Source: Mycolicibacterium frederiksbergense (GTDB taxonomy: Bacteria; Actinomycetota; Actinomycetes; Mycobacteriales; Mycobacteriaceae). Taken from it: a DNA stretch of 64,000 nt. Location: assembly GCF_012223425.1 (NCBI RefSeq), contig NZ_CP038799.1, positions 2,604,001 to 2,668,000 of the forward strand, in the 5' to 3' direction. Numbering within the stretch: the stretch's first letter is position 1; each line of letters starts with the position of its first letter. Below, piece by piece: positions 25,095-33,200 of the stretch. Under the pieces are notes generated by a model. It was not told the DNA's origin, did no database searches, and was given only the letters and a program-made list of their open reading frames with translations. Made by a program: the position numbers and the translations under genes.

Positions 25095-25927
25095 CGGGAC
25101 CACGCCCCACTGGCCGCCGTCCGCAGCACGTAGTCCGCGAAGGTCCGGGGCGCTCTGCCCAGCACGGATGCCACCCCGCCGGTGGTCGTGGCGAGCGGGC
25201 CGCCGTCCATCATCACGAACATCTCGGTGACGTGTTCGGCATCGGCCTCGCCGACGCCCTGTTCCACCAGTAGTGCGGTGTACTCGGCCGGGGTGATCTG
25301 CTTGTAGGTGATGTGCTGCCCCGAGGCCCGGGAGATCATCTCGACAGCCTCGGCCAAGGTCAGCGCGTCGGGGCCGGTCAGCTCGTAGATCTGCCCGGTG
25401 TGACGGCCGGGCTCGGTCAGTACCGTGGCCGCGACATCGGCGACATCCTCGATGTCGATGAAGGGTTCGGGGGTTTCGCCGGCAGGCAACGCGAGCTCCC
25501 CGGCGACCACCGGCGCGTGGAACAGGTCTTCGTCGAAGTTCTGCGCGAAGTTGTTGGGCCGCAGGATGGTCCACTCCAATGCCGAAGCGCGGACGGCATC
25601 TTCGGCCGAACGCATGTCCAGCCCGAAACGCGAGTCGCCCCAGGTGTCGGCGCCGCGCCCGGACAGCAGCACCAGCCGTTGCACCCCGGCGGCCTGCGCC
25701 CTGGCGACGAACTCCGGTGCGGGGCCCACCGTCGCCGGCGCGACCATGTACACCGCGGTGACGCCCTCCAGTGCCGCATCCCAGCCGGCGGGATCGGACC
25801 AGTCGAAGGGGGTCTGACTGGATCGGGAGGCGAGCCGGGCGGTGATGCCGCGCAACCGGAGGCGGGCGGCAACCCGGCGACCGGTCTTCCCGGTCGCGGC
25901 CAGGACAAGAATCGTGTCTGTACTCAT
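25091..25927 (-). CDS. NmrA-like NAD(P)-binding protein
   Basis: 278-residue atypical short-chain dehydrogenase of the NmrA/HSCARG type. Rossmann motif VLAATGKTGRRVA near the N-terminus, then VYMVAPAT, RLVLLSGRGAD and WTILRPNNFAQNF. The ATG at 25927 is chosen over a start 57 bases upstream. Family members sense redox by NADP(H) binding or reduce quinones. Divergent from an AraC regulator (start 26008), which probably controls the pair. Confidence 0.87.
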   Translation of the reverse strand: MSTDTILVLAATGKTGRRVAARLRLRGITARLASRSSQTPFDWSDPAGWDAALEGVTAVYMVAPATVGPAPEFVARAQAAGVQRLVLLSGRGADTWGDSRFGLDMRSAEDAVRASALEWTILRPNNFAQNFDEDLFHAPVVAGELALPAGETPEPFIDIEDVADVAATVLTEPGRHTGQIYELTGPDALTLAEAVEMISRASGQHITYKQITPAEYTALLVEQGVGEADAEHVTEMFVMMDGGPLATTTGGVASVLGRAPRTFADYVLRTAASGAWSR

Positions 25928-26007
25928 GGGTCCATTCAAGGCCGCGGGATCGGACGATTCCATGGTCGTGACGCCGGGTTGCATGTGAATTCGTCTAACC
26001 TCGATGC

Positions 26008-26940
26008 ATGGACGTATTCGGTGACCTGTGCCGTGGGGTACGTGCCCACGGCTCGCTGTTCGGCAGCACGCAGCTGTCCGCGCCCTGGTCGCTGCGCTTC
26101 GTGGACGGTGCGCCGCTGACGTTGTGCACCGTTCTCGACGGGCAGGGCTGGCTGGTTCCCGCGGACGGCCCGCCCGTGCAGATGCGGGATCGAGACACCG
26201 TCGTGGTGAAGGGGCCGGACACGTTCACCTTCGTCGACGACATCGACACCGCCGCGGAGCCGATCGCGTGCGGGGAGATGTGCGCCAAACCCGAGTACGG
26301 CGGCTCCCGGCACCGGATCGGGTGGAATGACGACTGCGCTGCCGGCGCCGGAACCACCACCTTGGTGGTCGGCGCCTACCCGGTGCGCGGGGAGATCAGC
26401 CGCCGCCTGCTGGAGGCGTTGCCCGCGGTGCTGCACCTGCCCAGTGGTGGAAACGGCGATGCGGTGCTGGACCACCTGGCCGCCGAGGCGGCGCTCGACA
26501 TCCCCGGTCAACAGGTGGTGCTGGACCGATTGCTGGACTGGATGCTGGTGTGCACATTGCGGACCTGGTTCGACAGCCCCGAGGGGCACCCGCCGACCTG
26601 GTGGACCGCTCAGCGTGATCCGGTCGTCGGTGACGCGCTGAGACTGCTGCACGCCGACCCCGCTGCGCCATGGACGGTGTCGTCGCTGGCGGCGAAGGCG
26701 GGGGTGTCCCGGTCGACCCTGGCCAAACGTTTCAACGATCTGGTCGGTGAGCCGCCGCTGACCTACCTCACCGGGTGGCGGATGACCCTGGCGATGGACC
26801 TGCTGATCGAGCAGCAGACCGCGACGGTCAGGGAGGTCGCCCGCGCCGTCGGCTACACCGATCCCTTCACCTTCAGCGCGGCGTTCAAGCGGGTGCGTGG
26901 CGTCAATCCCAGCGAGTTCCGCCGCATCAACATCGCGTAA
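26008..26940 (+). CDS. AraC-family regulator with cupin N-terminus
   Basis: 310-residue regulator. The N-terminal cupin (about 15-100) includes WSLRFVDGAPLTLCTVLDGQ. The C-terminal AraC HTH pair is at about 215-305 (TVSSLAAKAGVSRSTLAKRF ... VREVARAVGYTDPFTFSAAF). It lies 80 bases from the divergent NmrA-PPOX operon, so local activation or repression of that operon in response to a small molecule is likely. Confidence 0.9.
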   Translation: MDVFGDLCRGVRAHGSLFGSTQLSAPWSLRFVDGAPLTLCTVLDGQGWLVPADGPPVQMRDRDTVVVKGPDTFTFVDDIDTAAEPIACGEMCAKPEYGGSRHRIGWNDDCAAGAGTTTLVVGAYPVRGEISRRLLEALPAVLHLPSGGNGDAVLDHLAAEAALDIPGQQVVLDRLLDWMLVCTLRTWFDSPEGHPPTWWTAQRDPVVGDALRLLHADPAAPWTVSSLAAKAGVSRSTLAKRFNDLVGEPPLTYLTGWRMTLAMDLLIEQQTATVREVARAVGYTDPFTFSAAFKRVRGVNPSEFRRINIA

Positions 26941-27014
26941 GGACCGGCCCCGCGGACGTCAGGGTTGCGTTCGGACAGCGGCGGTGCCGGGTGGCCCGAC
27001 GTACACCTGAACAC

Positions 27015-27626
27015 ATGACCCTCGCGATAGCTGTCCACAGCCTGCCCGCCGCGGCGTTGACCGATCCGGTACTGGCCGATTGGGCTCGCGCGCACTGCGT
27101 TTCGGTGACCGCGCACGGTGGGCCCGACCTCGAGCTGGTGCGCCGCCACCGCATTCGGCCCGTCCAGGTCGTGTACCGGTGCGGACCCGACAGCGCCGCC
27201 ATTCGCCGCGCCGCCGGCCTCGGGGTACGCCGTTTCATCGTGCGCACCGCACATCAGATGGCCCGCCTCGACGAATGCGCAGCCGGTACCAGGTACCTCT
27301 ACCTCGACGAGTGCGCCCCGTTGATGCTGGGGGCCCGGCGCTTGAAGGTCATCGGACTGCACGCAGACGTCGGCGACGGGCCGGCAACAGCGGAATGGGC
27401 GGCGGCGGCCGTGGGACTGGTGCGGCGGGCCGCGCTCCTGCAGGCCTGCGGATCCGCCGTGAAGCGGATCGCGCTGAGCGGCGGATCGACCGCGCTGTGG
27501 CGCAACGATCACCGGCGCGCGGCGGCCATCGTCGACGTCGTCGATCGGGCGGTGTGCCAGGAATGCGACCGCAGCCACCTGCCCCGACCGGTGGTGACCC
27601 TGGCGGCGCTGACCGCCGGGGCGTAA
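27015..27626 (+). CDS. PLP decarboxylase/racemase-type barrel fragment, LysA-like
   Basis: 203-residue protein resembling the N-terminal alanine-racemase-like barrel of fold-III PLP enzymes (diaminopimelate/ornithine decarboxylase). A VIGLHADVGDG segment aligns in style with the family's GxHxHVGS, and ALSGGST with a glycine-rich phosphate loop. The C-terminal beta-domain is absent, and the PLP lysine region (usually Y-x-V-K-A) reads VVYRCG, lacking lysine. Catalysis is therefore doubtful. Similar stand-alone proteins exist in mycobacteria; role unknown. Confidence 0.6.
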   Translation: MTLAIAVHSLPAAALTDPVLADWARAHCVSVTAHGGPDLELVRRHRIRPVQVVYRCGPDSAAIRRAAGLGVRRFIVRTAHQMARLDECAAGTRYLYLDECAPLMLGARRLKVIGLHADVGDGPATAEWAAAAVGLVRRAALLQACGSAVKRIALSGGSTALWRNDHRRAAAIVDVVDRAVCQECDRSHLPRPVVTLAALTAGA

Positions 27627-27658
27627 CGCCGGGCGGGGCCTCCGACGATGTACCCAGC

Positions 27659-28477
27659 ATGTTCATTCGTTTGGGGATGGCGGTCGCGGTAGCTGCGACA
27701 GCCTTGGTCGGACTGGCCGGCGGCACCGCCGCGGCCGCGCCCGCGTGCGCGGACTTCCACTGGATCGGCGCCGCCGGTTCGGGTCAGCGTGACGGCGCCA
27801 ATCTGACCGCCAACGGCGGTATGGGCGATGTGGTCTACCAGTCCTACCAGCAGCTGAGCGCTGACCTGGCTGCTAGCGGGCGGACCATCACGGCCGAGGC
27901 CGTGCAGTACCCGGCGGCACCGGTCCCGCTCGGCGGCGGGCTCGGCGGCTGGATGGACTTCATGGACAGCGTCGAGGACGGTACCGACGCCGCCGCCGAT
28001 CAGCTCGAGGCGTTCACCGAAAGGTGCCCGCAGACCAAGGTGGTGCTCGCCGGGTACTCCCAGGGCGCGATGGTGATCCACCGCAATCTGCACGACCTGG
28101 CCGAGGCCCCGAACGTGGCGGCCGCGCTCCTGGTCGCCGACGGTGACCGATTGCCCGCCGACACCACCATCAACCTGGGATCCACGGCGGTGCTGCCGGG
28201 CGTAGGCAAGGGGGTCGCACAGGAGCACTCCTTCCTGGCCTCGACCGACACCTCGCCGCTGCCGCCGGCCATCGGTGCACGCACCGTCAGCGTCTGCGAT
28301 GTGGGCGATCCGGTGTGTGACTACGACGCCGACGCCGAAGAGCTGCCGGCCTCGGCCATCGCCATCCACACCGCCTACGCCCCCGCGGTCAGCGGACCGC
28401 ACGCCTGGGGCGGGCCGTTGTACAACCTGGTGATGAGCTCGAGCCCGGTGCCCGCGGTGGCCGACGCCACGGCGTGA
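27659..28477 (+). CDS. Secreted cutinase-family esterase
   Basis: 272-residue exported serine esterase. Signal peptide about 1-28 (FIRLGMAVAVAATALVGLAG, then GTAAAAP). Catalytic serine in VVLAGYSQGAMV, aspartate in VCDVGDPVCDYD between a cysteine pair, and a late histidine (AIHTAY or GPHAWGG). Mycobacterial cutinase-like proteins act as lipases, phospholipases or esterases. ATG at 27659. Separate from the upstream barrel protein by 32 bases. Confidence 0.92.
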   Translation: MFIRLGMAVAVAATALVGLAGGTAAAAPACADFHWIGAAGSGQRDGANLTANGGMGDVVYQSYQQLSADLAASGRTITAEAVQYPAAPVPLGGGLGGWMDFMDSVEDGTDAAADQLEAFTERCPQTKVVLAGYSQGAMVIHRNLHDLAEAPNVAAALLVADGDRLPADTTINLGSTAVLPGVGKGVAQEHSFLASTDTSPLPPAIGARTVSVCDVGDPVCDYDADAEELPASAIAIHTAYAPAVSGPHAWGGPLYNLVMSSSPVPAVADATA

Positions 28478-28530
28478 ACTTCGGCGAACTCATCGCCGGT
28501 GTGCTGCCGCCCCGATAGGGTCGCATCAGC

Positions 28531-29781
28531 ATGGACACTTCAGATACGTTGCGCTGCTTGAGTAAAGGCCGCTTGAGCAAAGTAGGCGCCCTCGCCGTCA
28601 GTGTGCTGGTGTTTGCTGCCTGTGCAGCACCCGGTGATTCCACCACCACGGACTCGCCCGGTGCGTCGGCGGCCAATGTGCCGACCACCACCGTGGCGCC
28701 CATCGTGAGCCCGGCCCTGCTCGACGCCGGGACCTACCCGACGGCGCCCAGGCCACCCCTGGGCAACGCCGCTGATCCGCGCACCGGGGCGATCACGGAT
28801 GCCCAGCATCTCGCCGATTTCGTGGTCGGTCCGTGGGAGGCCGACGAAGCCCTGGTCACCCCGTACCTGGCCACTTACTACCTGCTCGACTCCTCGGGGT
28901 CGCTGATGCAGTTCGCACCCGAGACCGTCGCACAACAGGCCGAACGTCACGGCATCGTCAACGGGTTCGCCTCGGCCCGGCAGGTCACCGACAAGACGGT
29001 GATGATGAATGCGGTCTTCCGGTTTCCCGACGCGGCGGCCGCCACCGCCGCCGCGGTGGACATGAACTCCGGTGCCGCCGCTCAAGCCGTCCGCGGCGCC
29101 ACACCCACTCCGGCGGTGATTCCCGGTCATCCCGAAGCGGCCGCCTCGACGTACCCCTTCACTCCGCACGAATCGGACCAGGAGTGGACGGTGATTCGGT
29201 CGTTCGCTCCGCACGGCCCCTTCGTGCTCATGCAACTGGTGCAGTCCGTCGACGGTTTCGATGCGGCCGCCGCGCTGGTGCAAAAGGCCATCGATGTGCA
29301 GGGCCCGCGGATCGACGAATTCCGGCCGGCACCGGCCGATGCGCTGGCCGACGTTCCGCTGGACCCCACCGGTCTGCTGGCCAAGACGTTGCCCCTCACC
29401 GGAAGTGCCGTGCCGACGAAGAACGCCGTCTATACCCGCCGCGGCGCGGTGCATTTCCAGAGCAACCCGATCGCCTCCAAGACGCTGTTCACCGACACCG
29501 GTGTGTCGGCCGTGGCGATGGCGTTGACGAACGTCTACGAGGCGAAGAGCCCCGGTCTGGCATCTATGGTGGTCGGCTCCTTCAGCAAAGAGGTCACCGC
29601 GCAGGGCGCGGTGCCCGCCGAGCCGGTGCCCGCGTTACCCGACAGCCACTGCTCGGAGCGCGGAAAGGCGTTCTACTGCGTCGCCGCGGCGGGTCGCTAT
29701 GCCGTCGAGGTCAACGCCGAATCGCTGCCGCAGGCCCATCAGCAGATGGCGGCGCAGTACATCCTGCTGACCGCGGGCTAG
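28531..29781 (+). CDS. Mycobacterial lipoprotein (DUF7373-like)
   Basis: 416-residue lipoprotein. The lipobox is VFAACAAP near residue 31, so the protein is lipid-anchored on the outer face of the membrane. A low-complexity Thr/Ser/Pro linker (GDSTTTDSPGASAANVPTTT) follows. Two repeated alpha/beta halves, each with a ferredoxin-like pattern of alternating strands, make up the rest, with two late cysteines (SHCSERGKAFYCVAA). Function unknown. Overlaps the convergent CPBP protease by 4 bases. Confidence 0.85.
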   Translation: MDTSDTLRCLSKGRLSKVGALAVSVLVFAACAAPGDSTTTDSPGASAANVPTTTVAPIVSPALLDAGTYPTAPRPPLGNAADPRTGAITDAQHLADFVVGPWEADEALVTPYLATYYLLDSSGSLMQFAPETVAQQAERHGIVNGFASARQVTDKTVMMNAVFRFPDAAAATAAAVDMNSGAAAQAVRGATPTPAVIPGHPEAAASTYPFTPHESDQEWTVIRSFAPHGPFVLMQLVQSVDGFDAAAALVQKAIDVQGPRIDEFRPAPADALADVPLDPTGLLAKTLPLTGSAVPTKNAVYTRRGAVHFQSNPIASKTLFTDTGVSAVAMALTNVYEAKSPGLASMVVGSFSKEVTAQGAVPAEPVPALPDSHCSERGKAFYCVAAAGRYAVEVNAESLPQAHQQMAAQYILLTAG

Positions 29782-30620
29782 AAGATCATGAACGGGTTGA
29801 CGTTCATCAGTCCGTGCACGACCAGAAGCGGCCACAAGACCTGGTGACGCTGCCAGAGCAAGCCGAGGAACAGCCCTGTGACGCCTTGGTTGGCAATCAC
29901 GTTGGCCAGGTCCGCCAGCAGGTTGCCGCTGCCTTGGATGGCAATGTGCCAGGAGGCCCACGCGATCGAGCTCAGCACGATCGCCGGCCAGACACCTCCC
30001 AGAAGTGCGGCCCAACGGCTCTGCAACCAGCGCCGGTAGAAGAGCTCTTCGATGACTGCGTTCAACAGAAAACCGATCACGAGCACTACCAACAGAGTTG
30101 GAAGGTCCATCCCTGATTCGCCTGCGGGCCGTGTCGCCGACAGCATCAAATGGCAGGCCGACCAACCGATCACGGGAATCAGCGGCAGCCATCCTGCCCT
30201 GTGCTCCTGCACCGTGTGCGGCTGGGGCCAACGTCGACTCATCGCGAAGACCGTAGCCGGACCGCAGAGCAGCAGCGCGAGTTTGAGCACGGTGTAACGG
30301 GGCTCGTCCGGGCCCAGTACCTCCAGCAGGACAGTGAAGCAGAGCGCCAGGGACAGCAGCGCGACAGCTTCGACGCGAACCCGTGTGCCGGTCGCGCGGC
30401 ACGGCAGCGGCGCCGGTGGATGACGGGTCAGCAGGACAAGCGCAATTCCCACGACGGCGGGGATCCACGGGTGCCACATCGGGACCGTGCCGGCATTGTC
30501 TGCCGTGAAGCGCAGTCGCCCATCACCCACGAATGCCACTATCAGCAGCGCGCAACCGTAGATGGCCGTTCCCGCCGCCATGACGATCGCGCCATTGAGA
30601 GCGCGATCCCCCCGGAACAT
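29778..30620 (-). CDS. CPBP-family intramembrane metalloprotease
   Basis: 280-residue protein with 7-8 membrane helices. CPBP motifs: EELFYRRWLQ (EExxxR, the glutamate pair), WASWHIAI (xxxH) and VVHGLMN, giving the Glu/His set of this fold. Family members cleave prenylated or peptide substrates, or confer self-immunity to bacteriocins. The gene is divergent from a tiny secreted-peptide gene (start 30754) across a palindromic promoter, suggesting shared control. Confidence 0.88.
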   Translation of the reverse strand: MFRGDRALNGAIVMAAGTAIYGCALLIVAFVGDGRLRFTADNAGTVPMWHPWIPAVVGIALVLLTRHPPAPLPCRATGTRVRVEAVALLSLALCFTVLLEVLGPDEPRYTVLKLALLLCGPATVFAMSRRWPQPHTVQEHRAGWLPLIPVIGWSACHLMLSATRPAGESGMDLPTLLVVLVIGFLLNAVIEELFYRRWLQSRWAALLGGVWPAIVLSSIAWASWHIAIQGSGNLLADLANVIANQGVTGLFLGLLWQRHQVLWPLLVVHGLMNVNPFMIF

Positions 30621-30630
30621 CGCACCAGCC

Positions 30631-30753
30631 TAGTTCCCCCGATCGGGGACACCGCGTTCACCCGTAGTGAGGGCCGGTCGGTCGACAGACGGTGGCCTGC
30701 TGCCGGCGGCATTCTGGAGCCATCAGAACAGCAGTGAGACAAAGGATTACGAC
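30631..30753 (+). promoter_or_regulatory. Duplicated promoter region, copy A
   Basis: Region upstream of the 74-residue peptide gene, clearly related to 36640-36762. Shared features in the same order: palindrome TCCCCCGATCGGGGA (30635-30649); a second C-run/G-run box; GGGCCGGTCGGTCGACAGAC (30671-30690, one difference from copy B); a CGGCATT...GAG..CATC stretch; and ATTACGACATGAA over the start codon. In both copies the palindrome starts 119 bases before the ATG. The palindrome also faces the CPBP gene. Confidence 0.82.
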
Positions 30754-30978
30754 ATGAACGACTTGACCCGCCGCATCGCCACCGGATTCGCCGTCGCCGC
30801 CGCGCCGGCCATCATCGCGGTGGGCGCCGCCGCCACCTGCCACGCCCAGGCCACTGCGGTGAACACGTACGGGCTCACCACCAGCCAGGCCGCCGCCACC
30901 CAGCAGGGCCACGCAGCGCAGACCGGCGTCACCAGCCTGAGCCGGCGCCACCACCACGGCTACTACCACCGCCGCTGA
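30754..30978 (+). CDS. Tiny secreted peptide precursor, His-rich (paralogue of 36763)
   Basis: 74-residue precursor with a signal peptide about 1-31 (IATGFAVAAAPAIIAVGAAA, ending CHA-QA). The predicted mature peptide of about 43 residues ends in a basic, histidine-rich tail (SLSRRHHHGYYHRR). Ribosome site AAAGGA precedes ATG 30754. It shares its signal-sequence pattern, the ATAV start of the mature part and its promoter with the peptide gene at 36763. No known family recognised. A metal-binding, antimicrobial or signalling peptide are all possible. Confidence 0.75.
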   Translation: MNDLTRRIATGFAVAAAPAIIAVGAAATCHAQATAVNTYGLTTSQAAATQQGHAAQTGVTSLSRRHHHGYYHRR

Positions 30979-31043
30979 TTACCCCCGCGCCGCTGCGGGT
31001 ACAGGGTTCGGACAAGGTGACCATCAATCGTGAGGAGCGCGCA

Positions 31044-31160
31044 ATGACAGCTCAGGACCCGAAGCCGACCGAAGTTCAGGCCGACGAAGATGAGGTGCTC
31101 GCCCCGGCTACGCCCGGTGCCCAAGCCCTGCCGACCGAGGACACCGACGCGTCCGACTAG
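31044..31160 (+). CDS. 38-residue acidic peptide
   Basis: Short gene with GAGGAG ribosome site 8 bases before the ATG. The product begins MTAQDPKPTEVQADEDE and ends EDTDASD: acidic, Pro/Ala-rich, without Cys or aromatic residues, hence probably disordered. It is followed at once by a strong terminator, which supports expression. No family recognised. Confidence 0.55.
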   Translation: MTAQDPKPTEVQADEDEVLAPATPGAQALPTEDTDASD

Positions 31161-31177
31161 CACCCGGCCCACCTGAG

Positions 31178-31214
31178 AACCCGTAGTCCCTCCGCGAGAG
31201 GGACTACGGGTTTT
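31178..31214 (+). terminator. Strong intrinsic terminator
   Basis: A perfect 15-bp stem (AACCCGTAGTCCCTC, 31178-31192, with 31198-31212), 5-base loop CGCGA, ending in TTTT. It closes the peptide unit and separates it from the cupin operon. Confidence 0.85.
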
Positions 31215-31248
31215 CCGTGATTCCGGGACCCTTCACCCGGTGCGAATC

Positions 31249-31278
31249 TCGTAGCAGCACGAACGAACGCCGCTACGA
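31249..31278. promoter_or_regulatory. Inverted repeat before the cupin gene
   Basis: TCGTAGC (31249-31255) and GCTACGA (31272-31278), perfect 7-base arms 16 bases apart, immediately upstream of the cupin ribosome site (AAAGGAAC). Candidate operator or a hairpin in the leader. Confidence 0.5.
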
Positions 31279-31288
31279 AAGGAACATC

Positions 31289-31702
31289 ATGTCGGACGTA
31301 CTGGAGAAGCTCACCAAGGCCATGAAGGTCATCCAGGGGGTGCAGCCGCCGTTCATTCCCGACGGCGCCCACGCCATGACCGCGATCATCGAATGGGGAC
31401 CAGGTGATGCCGGCGCACCACCGCACCGGCACCCGGGCGGCCCCTGCTTCGGCTACGTCCTCGAAGGCGAGATGCTCTTCGAACTCGAAGGTGAGGCCCC
31501 GCGCGTCATCAAGGCCGGCGAAGCATTCTGGGAGCCCGGCGGCGATGTCATCCACTACTCGGACGGCAACAACCGTGACGATGTGCCGCTGCGCTTCCTG
31601 GTCACCATGCTGTGCTCACCGGAACAGCAGATGTTCGTCCTCGTCGACGATGCCGAACTCGAAGCACGCCGTGACCGTCGGGTGCCGGGGAATGAGAAAT
31701 GA
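31289..31702 (+). CDS. Cupin-domain protein
   Basis: 137-residue single-domain cupin. Motif 1 is APPHRHPGGPCFGYVLEGEM and motif 2 is AGEAFWEPGGDVIHYSDGN, with His/Glu metal ligands retained. It could be a small-molecule binding protein or isomerase/dioxygenase. Start overlaps none upstream; the stop overlaps the NmrA-like gene start (ATGA). First gene of a four-gene coupled operon. Confidence 0.85.
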   Translation: MSDVLEKLTKAMKVIQGVQPPFIPDGAHAMTAIIEWGPGDAGAPPHRHPGGPCFGYVLEGEMLFELEGEAPRVIKAGEAFWEPGGDVIHYSDGNNRDDVPLRFLVTMLCSPEQQMFVLVDDAELEARRDRRVPGNEK

Positions 31703-32460
31703 GAATCGTGATCGCCGGCGCGACCGGCAACGTCGGAAAGCATGTCGTGAACGAGGGTCGCCGGCGCGGCCACGATGTCATCGCCCTGTCCCGTGCGTCC
31801 GGACATGACGTGACGACCGGCCAGGGCCTGGTGGCGGCGATGGCCGGTGCCGATGTCGTCATCGATGTGTCCAGCCAGATGATCATGAACACCAAGAAGG
31901 CGGTCGCCTTCTTCACCGCGGCGACCCGCAACCTGCTGACCGCCGAACGCACCGCCGGCGTCGGACACCACCTGGCACTGTCCATCGTCGGTATCGACGG
32001 TCTCGACACCGGTTATAACGCAGGCAAACTCGCCCAGGAACGGCTCGTCTCGGAGTCCGACGTCCCATGGACCCTGCAACGCGCCACGCAGTTCCACGAG
32101 TTCGCCGGGCAGGCCTTGGCGCAGGGCGCCATCGGCCCGGTTGCCCTGGTACCGAAGATGCTGCTCCGTCCGGTCGCCGCGCGGGAGGTCGCCGAGCGAC
32201 TGCTCGACCTCGCCGAGGCCGGCCCGGCCGGGCGGGTGCAGGACTTCGTCGGGCCGCGTGAGGAGACGTTGATCGGCATGGTGCGGCAGACCTTCGCGCA
32301 CGACGGCATCAAGTGCCGGCCCATCAGTGCAGTGCTCCCCGGAAAGTACTGGCGCGCCGCCCGTGCCGGTGCCCTGCGCGGCACGAGTGACAGTGTTGCG
32401 GGCCGACTCCCCTTCGACCAGTGGCTGCAGAGCCCAGACCACAAGGAGACAGTGAAATGA
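31699..32460 (+). CDS. NmrA-like NAD(P)-binding reductase, copy 1
   Basis: 253-residue atypical SDR. Rossmann motif VIAGATGNVGKHVVNEG, then VVIDVSSQ, HHLALSIVGIDGLD, a YN...K segment (YNAGKLAQE) and LQRATQFHEFAGQ. It is a tandem paralogue of the next gene, sharing SIVG.DGL, RATQFHE and FFTA..RNL/SNL blocks. Translationally coupled on both sides (ATGA overlaps). Confidence 0.87.
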   Translation: MRIVIAGATGNVGKHVVNEGRRRGHDVIALSRASGHDVTTGQGLVAAMAGADVVIDVSSQMIMNTKKAVAFFTAATRNLLTAERTAGVGHHLALSIVGIDGLDTGYNAGKLAQERLVSESDVPWTLQRATQFHEFAGQALAQGAIGPVALVPKMLLRPVAAREVAERLLDLAEAGPAGRVQDFVGPREETLIGMVRQTFAHDGIKCRPISAVLPGKYWRAARAGALRGTSDSVAGRLPFDQWLQSPDHKETVK

Positions 32461-33200
32461 AGATCACCGTCATCGGGGCCACCGGCCAGATCGGCAGACA
32501 GGTCATCCCGTTGCTGACGGCGGCGGGCCACGACGTCACCGGGGCCTCCCGGCAGACGGGCGTCGACGCGGCCATCGGTTCGGGTCTGGATGAGGCCCTG
32601 CGAGACGCCGACGTCGTCATCGATGTACTGAACTCCCCGACCCTGGAGGACGATGCGGCGCTGGCCTTCTTCACCGCGACATCGTCCAACCTGACCGTCG
32701 CCGCCAAGAAGGCCGGAGTGCAGCACTACGTGCTGTTGTCCATCGTCGGTGTCGACGGCCTGCTCGGAGGCGGCTACCTGCGTGGCAAGGTCGTACAGGA
32801 GAAAGCCGTTGCGGCTTCCGGGCTTCCGTACACCATCGTGCGGGCCACCCAGTTCCACGAGCTGACCGAACTGATCACCGGTTCACTGATCGTCGGTGCC
32901 GAGGTGCACGCGCCCGACGCGCTGATCCAGCCGATCGCCTCCGCCGAGGTGGCCGTCGTGCTGGCGCGGATCGCCACCGAGCCGCCCGCCGACGGTGTGC
33001 ACGACGTGGGCGGTCCCGACAAGCTGACGTTCGCCGAGATGGCGAGGATCGTCCTGGACCACCAGGGCAACGACCTTCCCACCGTGGTCGATTCGGCCGC
33101 CACCTACTTCGGCACACCGGTCACCGAGAACAGCCTGGTCACCGACGACGACGCGGAACGGGGGTCCACCCGGCTCTCCGAATGGCTCGGTGCGCGATGA
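32457..33200 (+). CDS. NmrA-like NAD(P)-binding reductase, copy 2
   Basis: 247-residue atypical SDR: VIGATGQIGRQVIPLL, VVIDVLNSPTLE, HYVLLSIVGVDGLL, YLRGKVVQEK and IVRATQFHELTE. Tandem duplicate of the preceding gene and clearly diverged, so the two probably have related but different substrates, or form a heteromer. Overlaps the nitroreductase start by 4 bases. Confidence 0.87.
   Translation: MKITVIGATGQIGRQVIPLLTAAGHDVTGASRQTGVDAAIGSGLDEALRDADVVIDVLNSPTLEDDAALAFFTATSSNLTVAAKKAGVQHYVLLSIVGVDGLLGGGYLRGKVVQEKAVAASGLPYTIVRATQFHELTELITGSLIVGAEVHAPDALIQPIASAEVAVVLARIATEPPADGVHDVGGPDKLTFAEMARIVLDHQGNDLPTVVDSAATYFGTPVTENSLVTDDDAERGSTRLSEWLGAR

Noticed and set aside
26932..27014. Co-transcription of the PLP-barrel gene with AraC as an enzyme-regulator pair
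   Set aside because: A 74-base gap with no coupling and no functional hint; adjacency alone is weak evidence.
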